This document shows positions 33,091 through 53,260 of a DNA stretch of 64,000 nt, one piece after another. The notes beneath the pieces are model-generated. The model was not told the DNA's origin. It did not search any database and saw only the letters and a program-made list of their open reading frames with translations. The number at the start of each line of letters is the position of its first letter. Within the stretch, counting starts at the first letter, position 1. The DNA comes from Pomacea canaliculata. Taxonomy: Eukaryota; Mollusca; Gastropoda; Architaenioglossa; Ampullariidae. The translations under genes and the position numbers were made by a program. The stretch spans positions 21,364,150 through 21,428,149 of the forward strand of contig NC_037601.1 in the NCBI RefSeq assembly GCF_003073045.1. Reading direction: 5' to 3'.

Positions 33091-35627
33091 AGTGATTTGT
33101 CTCATTTTTTCAAGGTCATTTTTTGTATTTATTTTTTGGGGCTGCTATTGCATTTTTAGCTAAGCATTTGCATCTTTAAAAAAAAATCTGCTGATCATTC
33201 TTGCACAACCTGTTTACATCTCTCTCTCACACACACACAGGTCACTAGTTTCTCCTTTTCACTGTGTTAAAAAATTATTACAGCTAAACACCACACAAAA
33301 AACCTGAAACAATAAAAGTATCCCTCTGTCGACATGTCTCCTTGGTGCTTTAAAAAAAATGTCCATGTGTGAAAGCACTGATCTGTATTGAGTACTGATG
33401 ATATGGGTGGGTCGATCTTAGCACAGAAAATGAGTAACAATAAAATTACGTCATTGTAAGCATCTCACTTTTTAAAACTCTTTACAGAGTTGTTTGGAAT
33501 ATTATGCAACACTCAATTCTGCAAAAATTTTTTGCTCTAAAAAACATTAAGGAAAATAATTAATTCTTAGGGACACATGCACTTTTGTGTGTGAGAAAAT
33601 GAGCAAAAAGACACCTGTGAACGAAGCAATCTTAAAGTGAATGTGAATCATGCCTTGACAGAATACTGCAAGATGACTGTCACTGTCAAACCAAGTTTAG
33701 AAACAAACAAAATGCAAGCAGAATGAAACTGAGAAAAGGGAAGAACATCCATATTAAGAACAAGGCCTCAGAAAGAAACTGTAGTATCAGTCAACAAAAT
33801 GGATCTCTTAAACAGAAAGGGAAAATCTAAAAATTCTTTAACAGTGGTGCGCTTTTTTTTTTTTTTTTAATGATCGAAAGTTGATGTCAGATTTACTGAT
33901 TCCCCTACGCATCCAAAAGTTTATAAACTGCGGTTTGTGAATTTTGCTTGGAAGCCTCTTTATTTATGTTCTAAACATGTGTTACTGTTGTCTTCAACTA
34001 AAAAACAACACAAAGCGAATGTTTCAAAATGCTGACCAATCTTATTTCATAGGGTACACTAAAGTACTGCATAGAAACAGAATTAGGCTGTTGATGCATC
34101 CAAAGCATTCTCATTCTGAAGTTTGTTGCAATAATGCCACCATGTAAATTTCTCAGTTGTATAAGTTTAAAAAAAATATAAAATTGGCATTAAAATCACA
34201 GTTGAAAGAGTCTGCAAGACAATAAGTTCCAGCACTATTTTTGTGACGTGGCCTGCTTTGGAAGAGAGCGAAAGCAAGTGTAGTGATGTTTGGCTCATGC
34301 AATTTATTATTTGTATATTCTAAGTATTTATTTGTATATAAACTTATCATTAATGTCACACAAATTTATCTTTGGCCTTTTCTGTTTTTTGCTCAACGTA
34401 ACACCTAATCGATTTTTTAAAAATGAATCAAATCAGACTAATACTGGATACATTTTCTAGTTTACAAATAGCAAATAGCAGCTTATGGAAATATATGGAA
34501 AGTGTTCACAACTGTCTGATATGACAATTTTATTTTTAGGAGGGGTGGGTTGTATGGCAAAGAGCTGTGCCCCCTCCCAACCCCCGTGGGTGGGCACAGC
34601 TGCAGAAAAAATTGAATGGTTTCACTACTATCACGCAGGACCCTATCGTGGAACGCTGAATAAAAGTACTTCAACAATTTACACAAAGGCATAAAATGAA
34701 AGATCTCCATATGAGAAAAATTATTCTCCAAAGGATGTTTTGCAACATTTTATTATGAAGAAAGCATTTAAAGCAACTAGTGATACAAAATATGACTGCT
34801 TATTGTTGATTACCGTGATCGAATGCTTATCAGCGATTGTTGTCATGAAATATAAATATTTTGATGATAAAATCAAAATATTAAATTGCGCATTTAAAAC
34901 TTACTAATAAAATATTAATAAATGTCTACAAATAGTAACACATTAAAAGATATTTGAAAGTAATATTTCAGTAGAGGGATGCTTATAACAATATTAAATC
35001 ATTTAAGTGTAAAAACATTTTATAGAAGAATTCTTTAGGTGCTCATGAAATATAAAAGTATATACAAGCTGCATCAGTGACATTTAAATGCTGCCATTTT
35101 ATTTTCATGAAAACTATTAATATATTACTGCAGTATAAAAACAACCAGGGCATCTTTTAAATAAGTACAAGTACAATAACCAAAATCTGATAGTTCATTA
35201 TCACAGTGGATACACTGCCTATATACATGTGTGTGTTTGTGTTTCATTATCACCGGGAATACACTGTTGAAAGTGGTCAAGTGGGAAAAGAAAAAAGGAT
35301 GAACAAGTGTCTGAGCAAAAGGGACTGTGGAGAGAGCGAGAGAGTGTGTGTGTACACATATGCGTGCTGTTTGATGTGTGTGGTTGTTTGAAGGCTGATA
35401 AAAGACAACAGCACAAAGACCAAATTTCTTACTTCTGTTTTAAAATCTAAGCACTGCAAAAACCTCCTTCCACTTACTAACTTTATCTGGGTAGAAAGGT
35501 TTTCTACCACTGGTAAGACATAACAAAGGTTTTGAAGAGTCAGGTAGCCTTGCAGGTATGAAGTCTTACCATCATTTGGAAATGACTCATTTAGTCATGA
35601 CCATCACTATACACAAAATAACTAGCA
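33091..35627. other. AT-rich intergenic stretch
   Basis: Short A/T homopolymers, a (CA)n tract near 33229, and no frame, splice chain or repeat that I can identify. Confidence 0.45.
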
Positions 35628-35633
35628 TTTATT
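35628..35633 (-). terminator. Poly(A) signal candidate of the Cys-tail gene
   Basis: TTTATT on the plus strand gives AATAAA on the minus strand, about 240 bp downstream of the stop codon at 35874. Position fits, but usage is unproven. Confidence 0.4.
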
Positions 35634-35873
35634 ACTGTTTGACAAACAGTCATATATTACTGTCTAGCTGAAGCTGATTATTCATTATAGTCATGATTAT
35701 CAGTCATAATTGGACACCTCCAGCAGATCTAAATTTTCAGCATGTTATCTGTTTATAGGTCCAGAAAACCTCACAGTGATATAGCTCCATGTGCTGAATT
35801 GGTGTAAAACACCAACCAGTAGCCGACTATACTTAGTCATTAAGGTTAATCTAAAGGCTGGTTCAAGAAGTCT

Positions 35874-36988
35874 TTAGGAGACGCCTTCTAGACATTCACA
35901 TGAAAAGCAGCAGCAAAGACATATAGCAGCGAATATTTCACAAGTCGCCTCGCAGCATTGACAGAAGTCCCTCATGCATGAAGATGACTGGTTCTTCTCT
36001 GGCTGCTTGTTTGATGGCAGTACCTACAAAGAAGTAAATTTCCTGTCAATGTCAATAAAATGATAATTCACTATGCTTTATATTATTAATAAAAATAATC
36101 TATAAATCTTTTCAACTAATCAACTACATCAAAGATCTCACTCATAGGACTCCAGCATCATTTGGTAATGATTACTTATGGGTTTGAGCCCTATGCAACT
36201 CCCAGCTGTTTGTCCAATCCTATCCAAACTTTGCAGGTGTACTCTTTTTGTCTTCAGGACATTATTTTAGTTCATGTATTCTGCCCAAGAGCTTCTTTGT
36301 TTTAATGTTTATTTTACCAATTAGTTGGGGTGTTACTGATTATTTTAAAAAATCTACTATGCAGTGCCAATTTTGACCACATAATTTTAGATAGAACCCT
36401 GTTAAAATGTACTGATAAAACTCCTGCTTGTAATAAACTTTCCTGTTGTCACTGGCACTCATTTTGCATTCTTCTGATGCACGACACACAGTTGTTGACC
36501 AAATAATTTAGATATTAACAATATTTAAACAATAAGGTGACACCACATTTTAATATTGAAAATTGGGGTGTCTGGTAATGTAGCGGTTAAAACACTTGCT
36601 TGTTACCACTCAGGATTCAGGTCTCATCTTAAGACACTTTCAATATTTGATGCTGGGCAGGGCATCAGGGGGTTTCTCTGGGTACTCCGGTTTCCTACTC
36701 CCCCTACAGTGTGAAATCTCCTTAAGGTGGAAGCACTTTTCTACTAAATCAACCAACCAGCATTGAATATTGGTAAGGTATAGCATTGCCTCACTGTAAT
36801 AGCTTGTGGTTGAATAGGTTCAGTTGACACTATGGGGCTTGTCAGTTCTGGGCTAGAATAGCAAGGAGGATGTTCCTCAACATCTGTGTATGGTGGAGGT
36901 TTCATTCCTGGCTCAACATTGTGAATATCACTATATACAGGAGGAGGGGAGGCAGATTGATCAAACAATCACGTCTTTCCATGATTTC
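35874..36988 (-). CDS. PPxY and Cys-rich-tail protein, CYSTM-like (5' part not found)
   Basis: Two minus-strand exons: about 36795-36988 and 35874-36023, joined in phase 0 across a GTGAGG donor and a TTTGTAG acceptor. The first encodes a proline-rich segment with SPPPVYSD, KPPPYTDVEE and HPPCYSS. PPPY is the classical ligand of Nedd4-type WW domains. The last exon (49 codons, TAA at 35874) is basic/polar, then carries 11 cysteines in CMRDFCQCCEATCEIF and AAICLCCCFSCECLE. Pro-rich N-terminus plus Cys-rich hydrophobic C-terminus matches the architecture of CYSTM1-like small membrane-associated proteins; palmitoylation is plausible. The 5' edge is uncertain: in the frame of DQSASPPP a TGA occurs at about 36969-36971 before any acceptor, so either one base is wrong or the true acceptor was missed. 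Confidence 0.55.
36565..36768 (+). repeat. tRNA-derived SINE
   Basis: The head has an A-box-like TGGTAATGTAGCGG (near 36573) and a B-box-like GGATTCAGGTCTC (36613-36625). The central block GGGTTTCTCTGGGTACTCCG is typical of animal SINE conserved domains. The 3' part has CTACAGTGTGAAAT, AAGGTGGAAGCAC and AAATCAACCAACCAG. It ends about 27 bp from the GTGAGG donor of the Cys-tail gene, inside the intron. Confidence 0.75.
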
Positions 36989-38303
36989 CTGAAACATATG
37001 ATTACAAAATTACAAGGCATTTGCTACTTTCAGATAATTATGAATAAAACATTTAACTGTAAATCTAAATCAAAATGAAAAACATGTAAGAACATAGTAA
37101 GAGGTCAGTTGTTACAAATATTAAGTTAGTAAATCTCTTTTTCCTTACTCAGAACTTAATATGTCCATCATAAATGCAAAGAAAAATTTTTAACAAATTA
37201 AGAGCAAGATTATCAACCTTAAATGCATCATTAAATAATCAACATACAGCCAACAGTTAAAATTTAAACAGCAAATCTTACAGACTATTTTACTTTTTAC
37301 GAATGATATTAGAAAACTTAATTTACACAAATAAAATGTCACAATAGTTTGAGTTGTGCTGTCTGTTAATGAAATGATGGAAACACTGTTTGTCTACTTT
37401 GGTGCTGTTGCAGGGACATCAAAAAACTCAACAGTCATCAGATCACATTATAGATTAAATAGATATTGTTAAAGAAGACAGATTTTTTTTATAGGTACGA
37501 TATGTTTAATGAGATTGCTCAAGCAAAATGACATTGAAAAACAAGTAAAATCTGTAGAATGGGAAGGGTGTATATTACCAGAATGAAAAGCATGTGGATC
37601 TTGGACATGCATAAAAATGACAGCAAGGGGCTCAAAATTAATTGATCTGATCTAAGCCCAAGAAAAAAAACTAAGTGTCTTAAGAATCCTAAAATATTAA
37701 ATCACTTGAACTTGAAGATTAGCAACGTAATGAAACCTGAAGGCTACAGGAGACTGCATATATAAATACAAGTTAATGAGTATCCGACAACTCCTGTGAC
37801 ATCTTAATATTTCCTTTCTTTGGTCTCCTTATACAAATTATATACAGTAACATCTATTCTCAGAGTGTCAAATTTTCATATTGTGAAAGAGAAAATGGTG
37901 AAATGTGCTGCTAAGACTATTCCATTACTGGCCCTTTCCATTACGTCATATATGTTGATATTAAGTGCATCTAGTGACTCTGTGGTTTATGTACCTGGGT
38001 ATTAAAAGTCAACTTTTTACCTTGAAGATGATGTCAGTATCACTCAAAAGTTTCAAAGTAGAGCAACAAAACCCCATATATGATATGACCATGTCTTAGT
38101 AAATTGGACACTTTGGTAAATTGGTTAATTTTTGCATTCCCTTCTACAGTGTACACAAGAAATTTTTCTAGTGTGTCTGTGTGTGTCAGGAAAATACTCT
38201 GTAAATATTTTCATTAATAACATTTTCTAGTGTGACCAAAAGCTATAGCTTGTCTAAACATAAAAAAGTTGATCTCAAACACAGAAAGAAAATACAATCT
38301 GTT

Positions 38304-38400
38304 TACTCACGAGTGCTGTAGTTTCACGAATAAAATAGATAACGCGTTATCTACAACCGCAACCCATTAAGAAAAACAGGAATTTCCTCTTTTGATATCT
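38304..38400 (-). other. Possible 5' untranslated exon of the Cys-tail gene
   Basis: A very strong minus-strand donor, CACTC|GTGAGTAAAC, lies at about 38310/38311, and the sequence upstream of it (to about 38400) has no long frame. It could be the first exon of the gene whose last exons are at 35.9-37.0 kb. No transcript evidence is available. Confidence 0.25.
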
Positions 38401-41400
38401 CTACACACAGACCTACATACGAAACGAAGATCACTGCTATGTTTTGTGTGCTAACTTGTGGCAAAACAGAAGATAAACACTCCGAGAAAGCTGATGTATT
38501 TCTAATCTCAGATACAAGAGAGAGGTGTAGGGGACATAACCAGGGTTTCGTAACAATCATGACTATGTGTTTGGGGAGGGAATTAAAGTTTGCAAAAGTT
38601 TTGCACATACAAAAATTGTTCTCTCGGTAACAAGATACTGTAGGAATAGTAGTTATGGATCAAGAGGCCAAATGTGATTGCAAGTGAGGTATTGCATGGT
38701 TTTCTGTTTGAAGAGAAATCAGAATTCTAATATATGTTGTCATTGCTATTTCCATCTGATTTTGTTGTGTGATATGTGGGTGGAGTGTAAAAGGGGTATA
38801 AATGAGAGATATTGTATATAAAGATAGAAATGTGTGTGAATATGTATATTTTGAATATTTAAATACCAACTTAGTTTATTCCTTGTTACTCCTCGAGGAG
38901 CATAGGGCCTGAATTACTATTTTAACTCCCTGGCAATACTCTCTGCCATGCTAACCACCATGTAGCTCTTCCATCTGACACTGTTTCTATACATTCCTTA
39001 ATTCTTACCTTCATCCACTGCTTTACGTTCTACTCTTGTACCTCATCTCCATGTTGTTCAGTGTGTCAAAACGTAACCTCACTGTTTACTTTCATGTATG
39101 ATTATTGGTCTGCACAGACAGTCCGATCTATCTTGGTCGTGATGTTGCGCGTTAATAAATTCCCATTATCATTATTAAACAACTGGCAAAGGATAAACTT
39201 ATCAAGGGACGAAAGCCATATAAAAAAGAGTTAGCGCTGGTTATCTCCCATTTCTGTGTGTTTTGGTAGTTACATTACCCGCAATCAAAGTTGTTTTCTC
39301 AATACAGATATAAACAATTAAATCTATAAAAAGAAGAAAAAATTGTTAGTCTCTCGCTTTTTTAAATTGCTTATTTTAATATGTCTGTTTTTGTTATCTT
39401 TAACAAGATGCATCCTGATGTAACTTTTACTACACAAATATATTACACAGGAAAGTTGAAGCATGCACGAGGTGACCTTTTCTGTTCATTTAGTCTTCTA
39501 GTCGGAAAGACGGAAAGTTTCCATTCCGACGCTTTTCTAATTCTATTGAAAGAAGAAGTTACGTTTACACCAGATACAACGATATCTTTAACAATAATTT
39601 TTTGTATTTTCGATATTGAATTGGTCATTAGCAATGATTGTGAAAGGGATGAACGTCACTGACAATTTACTGGTTTTCAGTTGTAATGAGAGAGAGAGAG
39701 AATAAAAAAGATAGAAACATCAGACAAACGCATGAGTTAAAAAGACATGAAAAGATTTCAATTGTGTTCGCTAAAATCTTAAGCAGGATTCTTTCTTGTT
39801 CCTATTCGCCCCCAGTGCAGCATAAGGCCGCAGTTCCAACTTTATCAATATTTCACAATCAAAAAGGATAACTTATTATTATATTTTTGCTTCCAGAAAC
39901 GTTTTACACACATTAATGAGAAGGCTTTTTTTGTTTTTTTTATGTACGTGCTATTTAAAAGTATTAATCACGCAGAGAGAATAATAATTATTTAAACTTC
40001 GGTCAAGAGAGGTAAAAGCTTTCTGTTAATGGTAAGCAAAGCTAGGTGATCTCCCTTGGACTGTTCTGCTAACGATTACATCATTATGACATGTTTAGCT
40101 ACTGCATTTTCAAAATGCTTTAGCTGATTTGAAACCAGTTACTTAATCGATATCTGTGAAAGTTCTGTAGCCTAGTGACCGCATGGCGCAGGTACTGAAA
40201 GTGGCTCGTGTTTAGGGCCTGTCATGTGGTAGGTGGAACCGAAACTTTCTTATGTCGCGTTGATGAACTCTCTGTACCTCTTGCTGCTTGGTAAGGATCG
40301 GAGTCTCATGGTCAACGTTTGAGTGAACCTTGAACCACGAAATTCCACTCTCGAATGGAGTTCTTGTGGTTAATATACAGGAGCAGCTAATTCTCGAGCC
40401 ATCTTACCACTTAATTTTTAAAGGATCTAGTATAGGCTACACTATTTCTTCTTTACAGTTAACTGAAAGACACTATTACCCCAGGGCTGGGTCAACGCTA
40501 CCCGATGCCCCTCCACACACATAGACACACACGCACAGGCACACGGATTGACTTCAACTCTCAAGGCGCTGCAAAAAGGAGGAAGATTTATTTCACAAAA
40601 ATGTCAGTGTGAATAGGGATGCTCAACAACACACCTTAGCACGACAAGGCGCACGAGTCACGTGACATCCCAGGTCGTGGGTATGCGCAGCATTTGGTAC
40701 AATCAACGTCTACAAACTAACAGCACGCAACACACAGCAGCTCTAGAGGTCGCCACTGTAGGAACACTCCTTCGCAAAACCCTCGCTCTCCAGAAAACGA
40801 AACAAAAGAAAGAAAAGAAAGAAAAAATCCTAAAAAAGAGCTCTACATATACATCAGTGAAAAGCTAGAATTCCCAAATGATGAACTGAGGTGACCTGCT
40901 CGTGGCTTTCATTAAGTCTTATGAGGAGGCGACGATGGTGCATAGTCCGTGCACGCGTCGGGTCAAAGTTCGGGTCGTCATACATGATGCGTTCTTCTCG
41001 CCACGCGCCATGTCGAACTCATGAGCAATCGGCCCCGCGCCGTGTAAAAGATAGCGGCGTGATGGTGTCGTAGGAGAGGCCACGGGGTGGAGTGGGGGAA
41101 GTCATGGGGATGGTGGTGGAGGGGGGGGAGGGAGTGAGCAAGGGCTCTGGGAGTGGGGTGGGTGCGAGTGGTAGCAGTCGGTCGAGAACAACTTTCAAAA
41201 AAAAAAAAAAATACATGCTTTTGCCCAAAGTGTACACCACATACTGGAATATGGAGATAAATAAATAAGACGACCAAGATCTGACAAGAATATGGTTGAT
41301 GCGTTTCAAAATAAATAAGGGAGATGAGTAGATTGCCTCGTATATTATTTTCGTGGCAAAAAAAGGGGGAAGTAACCGATACTCCATTAACAACAAGATA

Positions 41401-44400
41401 TTCACATAAAAATCATCACCTGTGATTATTCCATTGATCACCATCATCATAAGAATATATTACAGGATGAAGGGCACAGCCAATGGCAGCATGGTCTTAC
41501 GACGTGTTCCAAAACGTGACGTCAACAACCCCACGCGGCCCGGCTCCGCGAGCACTTTAACAACCTCGTCAAGCTGACCGACGCAAATTTAACAAAAATT
41601 TTGAGTGGCGTCATGAGGCACAAAACGAGGTGACCTTCACTCACAAGATGACCTGTCGCCTTGGGTTCAGTGGACTGTGCGGGTGAGCAATGCCCTCGCT
41701 GGCTGCCCTTACAGCAAGGACTGCGTGACCAGTGAGAACAAACACGATTGGTTGGTGGTATCACAGAAGTCTGGGAATATTAGCAACTGTGGTGGAGCGG
41801 GGGGGCAAGGGGTGAATCTTACATCAGAATATCACTCTCTAAATAACGGTTCCCCCCACCACCCCCACCCCGCCAGGTTGTCGGGCACAAGACACCTATC
41901 ACTCAAAGCTCTCACAGCAAATCCCACCTCAACTGACTTTGGCTGCTTTGCCCATTACCGGCGACTTGCATCACAGTGAAGTGATTCGCTGAAGTCCATA
42001 CTTCCGCTGAGGTCGGTGAGAAATACGGCCAGCCAGAAAAGAGGCACAAAATGCAGACTTAACTAAAAGGACATTTGATGAACGGAGGAGGAAGCAGATA
42101 AAGAATACTAATAATTATAACAACGAAAGAAAAGAACGAATTAAATTGAAACAAACTTGAAGTAGGTCATTGGCAACACAGTCACAGGATAGTTCGAGGC
42201 AGACAATAAAAGGTTATGAGAAGACTAGAATTTAAAGAAAAAGAGGATAATCACGTGTTATCGATAAAATGCGAGGTAATGATAAATGTACGATATAACC
42301 ACCACCCTAAAAAAAAAAAAAAGTAATGAAGAAAAATAACGAAGATTTGTTAATGATCTAAAACCTTCTGATGGAACAAGCTGCCCTATTGTATAGCTTT
42401 AAGGTCAAGGCGGAAAACAAACAAACAAAAACTTGTTGCTAGAAAGCCGAATATAATAGAAGTGTTGGGTGGGTGGGATGGGGTAGATAATGATCACGAG
42501 GTGATAACAGAGTGCTCTTTCGTAGCGGCATGGATGACGGACAGGTCCTGTGCACAATAAACGCTTCTTCTCTTTGAGTTCTGAAGACAATGCTTTTGAA
42601 CTACAAAGAGATCAACAGATAGGAAGCATCCAACATTTCGGACACTGATTACCGCGGGACTCTGTCCAGCCAGGGACTGTAAGGCAAAGGCAAAAATCTG
42701 TGGCCAAAGATCCGCTTATAGGTTAAGGATAACTTGTTTCACACGCTAAGCTGTCATCACGCTAATAACAAGTAGAGACAAAGGAAACACGTTTGTCAAC
42801 CTTGCAGACAAAGTAGATATGATGAGCAGGTGAAGAAGAGGCTGTGGCCATGAATTTACAAACAAACAAAAAAAGAAGAAAAGAAAAAAAAATGAGAAAA
42901 AAAGAGAGATAACAGAGAAGGCTATTTTGCAGACCACTAGATGCTGTAGTAAAATTGCCAGCACTAATTACTGATTTCCTTCATCCTACGCCCCCCTACC
43001 ACCCGTCGCTCAGATGGTGCACACAAATGTGGAAATGTGCACAGGGGAGACAACACATGTTTTGCTTGTCTTGCGTCAGAGCAAAGTTAAACGCCCTTGC
43101 CGGCGTTATTTTCTACATGCTCACAAAAAGCCACAGAAAAAAACCTACAAAGGTTAATGAAACTTATAACGAATTAAATGAGCACACCCAAGGAAGGAAA
43201 GGTACACACTATAAAAAGTAAAAACGAATATTTTCATATTCATTAAAAGTTAAGTGTCGAGATACTATTCTCAACAATGAGGATACCTCACTTCTTTCAA
43301 ACAATTTTTGATAAATTTTTCCTTTGAACGAAATACGAGAAATCGAAACTGCCGTAGCTGTGTCATGTCACCCAACGCCACATATTCAGATTCACTCATG
43401 GAATCGTGTCACGATGACTGTGGTATTTATGACACACAAGACATACGACACTTGCAGGCTCAACACACATAAAAAGGCAACTGCCACCATTTTTTTTTCT
43501 CCCATCATCGTACGCCACACGCGGTAGCTCCAACTATAGTCTGGTATTTTGAGATGAGGGGTCGCATCTCTTGTAAGCGGATTTTCGTCCGGACAACTTT
43601 TGCATGATATTCTCCCCATTTTCTAACATCTCTGGACCAGAGAGAAATTGTGAGCAGAGAAAGGGATCAAGGAGGGGAAAACTTGATAAAAGATCGTTAG
43701 GTATGCTCTGCACACTGTCCAAGTAGGGTGAGGCGCTCACCTACAAACTGTCACATTTCTGGAAATCTTGCAAGGCAGTAGACAAAACAGTTCTCAAAGG
43801 ATAACCTCTAGCCCCTTCCTCCATCATGGAAAGAAGCGAAAACCTTTGCCTCTCGTAAAGCCGGATGTGATGTCCTCACGCAGAACGCACCTTGGAGGCT
43901 GAGGTCTGAACCCGACGTGTAGCAGTTCGACAAATATCGGTTGCGACCCAAAAAAAAAAAAAAAAAAACATTAGATGACAACTGAACGACTGTCATTTAG
44001 CTGACAGCAAAAAATTATATATATATAAATAAAAAGTATATGAAACAGAGAACAAGCAGCTTCCAGCAATCTGACTTGCATTCCTTTCTTCCTCACTCAC
44101 TCATGCGATGCACACACGCATGCACAGAGTCTGAAACACTCTACAGATTATATCGTGAAGGTCGAGGGTCAGGCCGCAGACCACGTGTGTAGATACACGA
44201 CTCTTTCTTTCTCAGTCCGACATCAAAGGCGCCGCAGAGGTTCGTCAAACTGTCATCGTCTCTTCCTGTTCTGAATCCCAGGGAGGAAGGAGCGTTGGAA
44301 ATGTTGTCCGGTGTGTCATGTCCAAGTGTTTTCCGTGCCACGCGCGCTGTGCGCTGCTGACGTCAATGTGCGTGCGCGTGCGCACGCGGGGGGTCCGAAT

Positions 44401-44970
44401 GATGCACGTGTGAGGAGAGAGCTGGGTGAGAGGGCTGAAGTCTTTCGTGTGGAGGCAGGGGTCAGGGAGGGGTTTGGGGAGTCACTGGATGTTCAGGACA
44501 GTCGGCACGAAGGAAGAAAAAAAAAAAAGAGGTGGGGGAGGTGACCAGCAACGTGGTCACATGACTGAGATAATCGTCATGCTTTCTTTGTGTTTTGTTT
44601 TGCAAGCTTCGGTCTTTGGTGGAGGTGAGGGGGGTGAGGAAGGTTGACCAAAGTTTGTGCACACTTTGCGCTGATACACGAGAGGCAGAAGACAGCAGCT
44701 TCTTCCTGCCAAGAGACCCAGCAAAAAAAAAAAAAAGGAACTTAGATCAGCGGTGGCTAGCCGTTGTCCGGAGTCCCGCACCAGACAGAAAAAAAAGACA
44801 CCTAGCGGGAGGTATTGGCAACACCAGTTCAGCGCCAGGCCGGCTGGTCGCTGGGCAGACCACTCACGAGGCCAGACACAGGGCGGGAGGACACTGCACA
44901 TCACGGGCCCCTCGGGCGACAGGTGGGCAGCACGACCTTGAGAGAGAGTGAGAGAGCGGAGGGGCGCAGC
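38401..44970. other. Intergenic stretch without a recognisable gene
   Basis: Long but low-complexity frames occur (for example around a poly-A run at 41198 and G-rich tracts at 41100-41160), and none looks conserved. A/T homopolymers at 42309, 43950, 44519 and 44724 and a (TA)n at 44016 are present. The part nearest 44970 may be the 3' UTR of the junctophilin gene. Confidence 0.45.

Positions 44971-53260
<8,290 letters not shown>

Noticed and set aside
35950..36022. Alternative reading of the last Cys-tail exon ending in HEGLLSMLRGDL
   Set aside because: It needs phase 1 from the preceding exon, but the donor leaves phase 0, which gives the Cys-rich reading through to 35874.
38870..39180. 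Possible LINE 3' UTR (CCTCGAGGAGCATAGGGCC ... TTAATAAATTCC)
   Set aside because: The two cues point to opposite orientations and no coding remnant or duplication supports an element.
44311..44960. Plus-strand frames upstream of the junctophilin stop
   Set aside because: They contain homopolymer-driven Lys runs and overlap the 3' UTR/last exon of the minus-strand gene; no conservation is visible.
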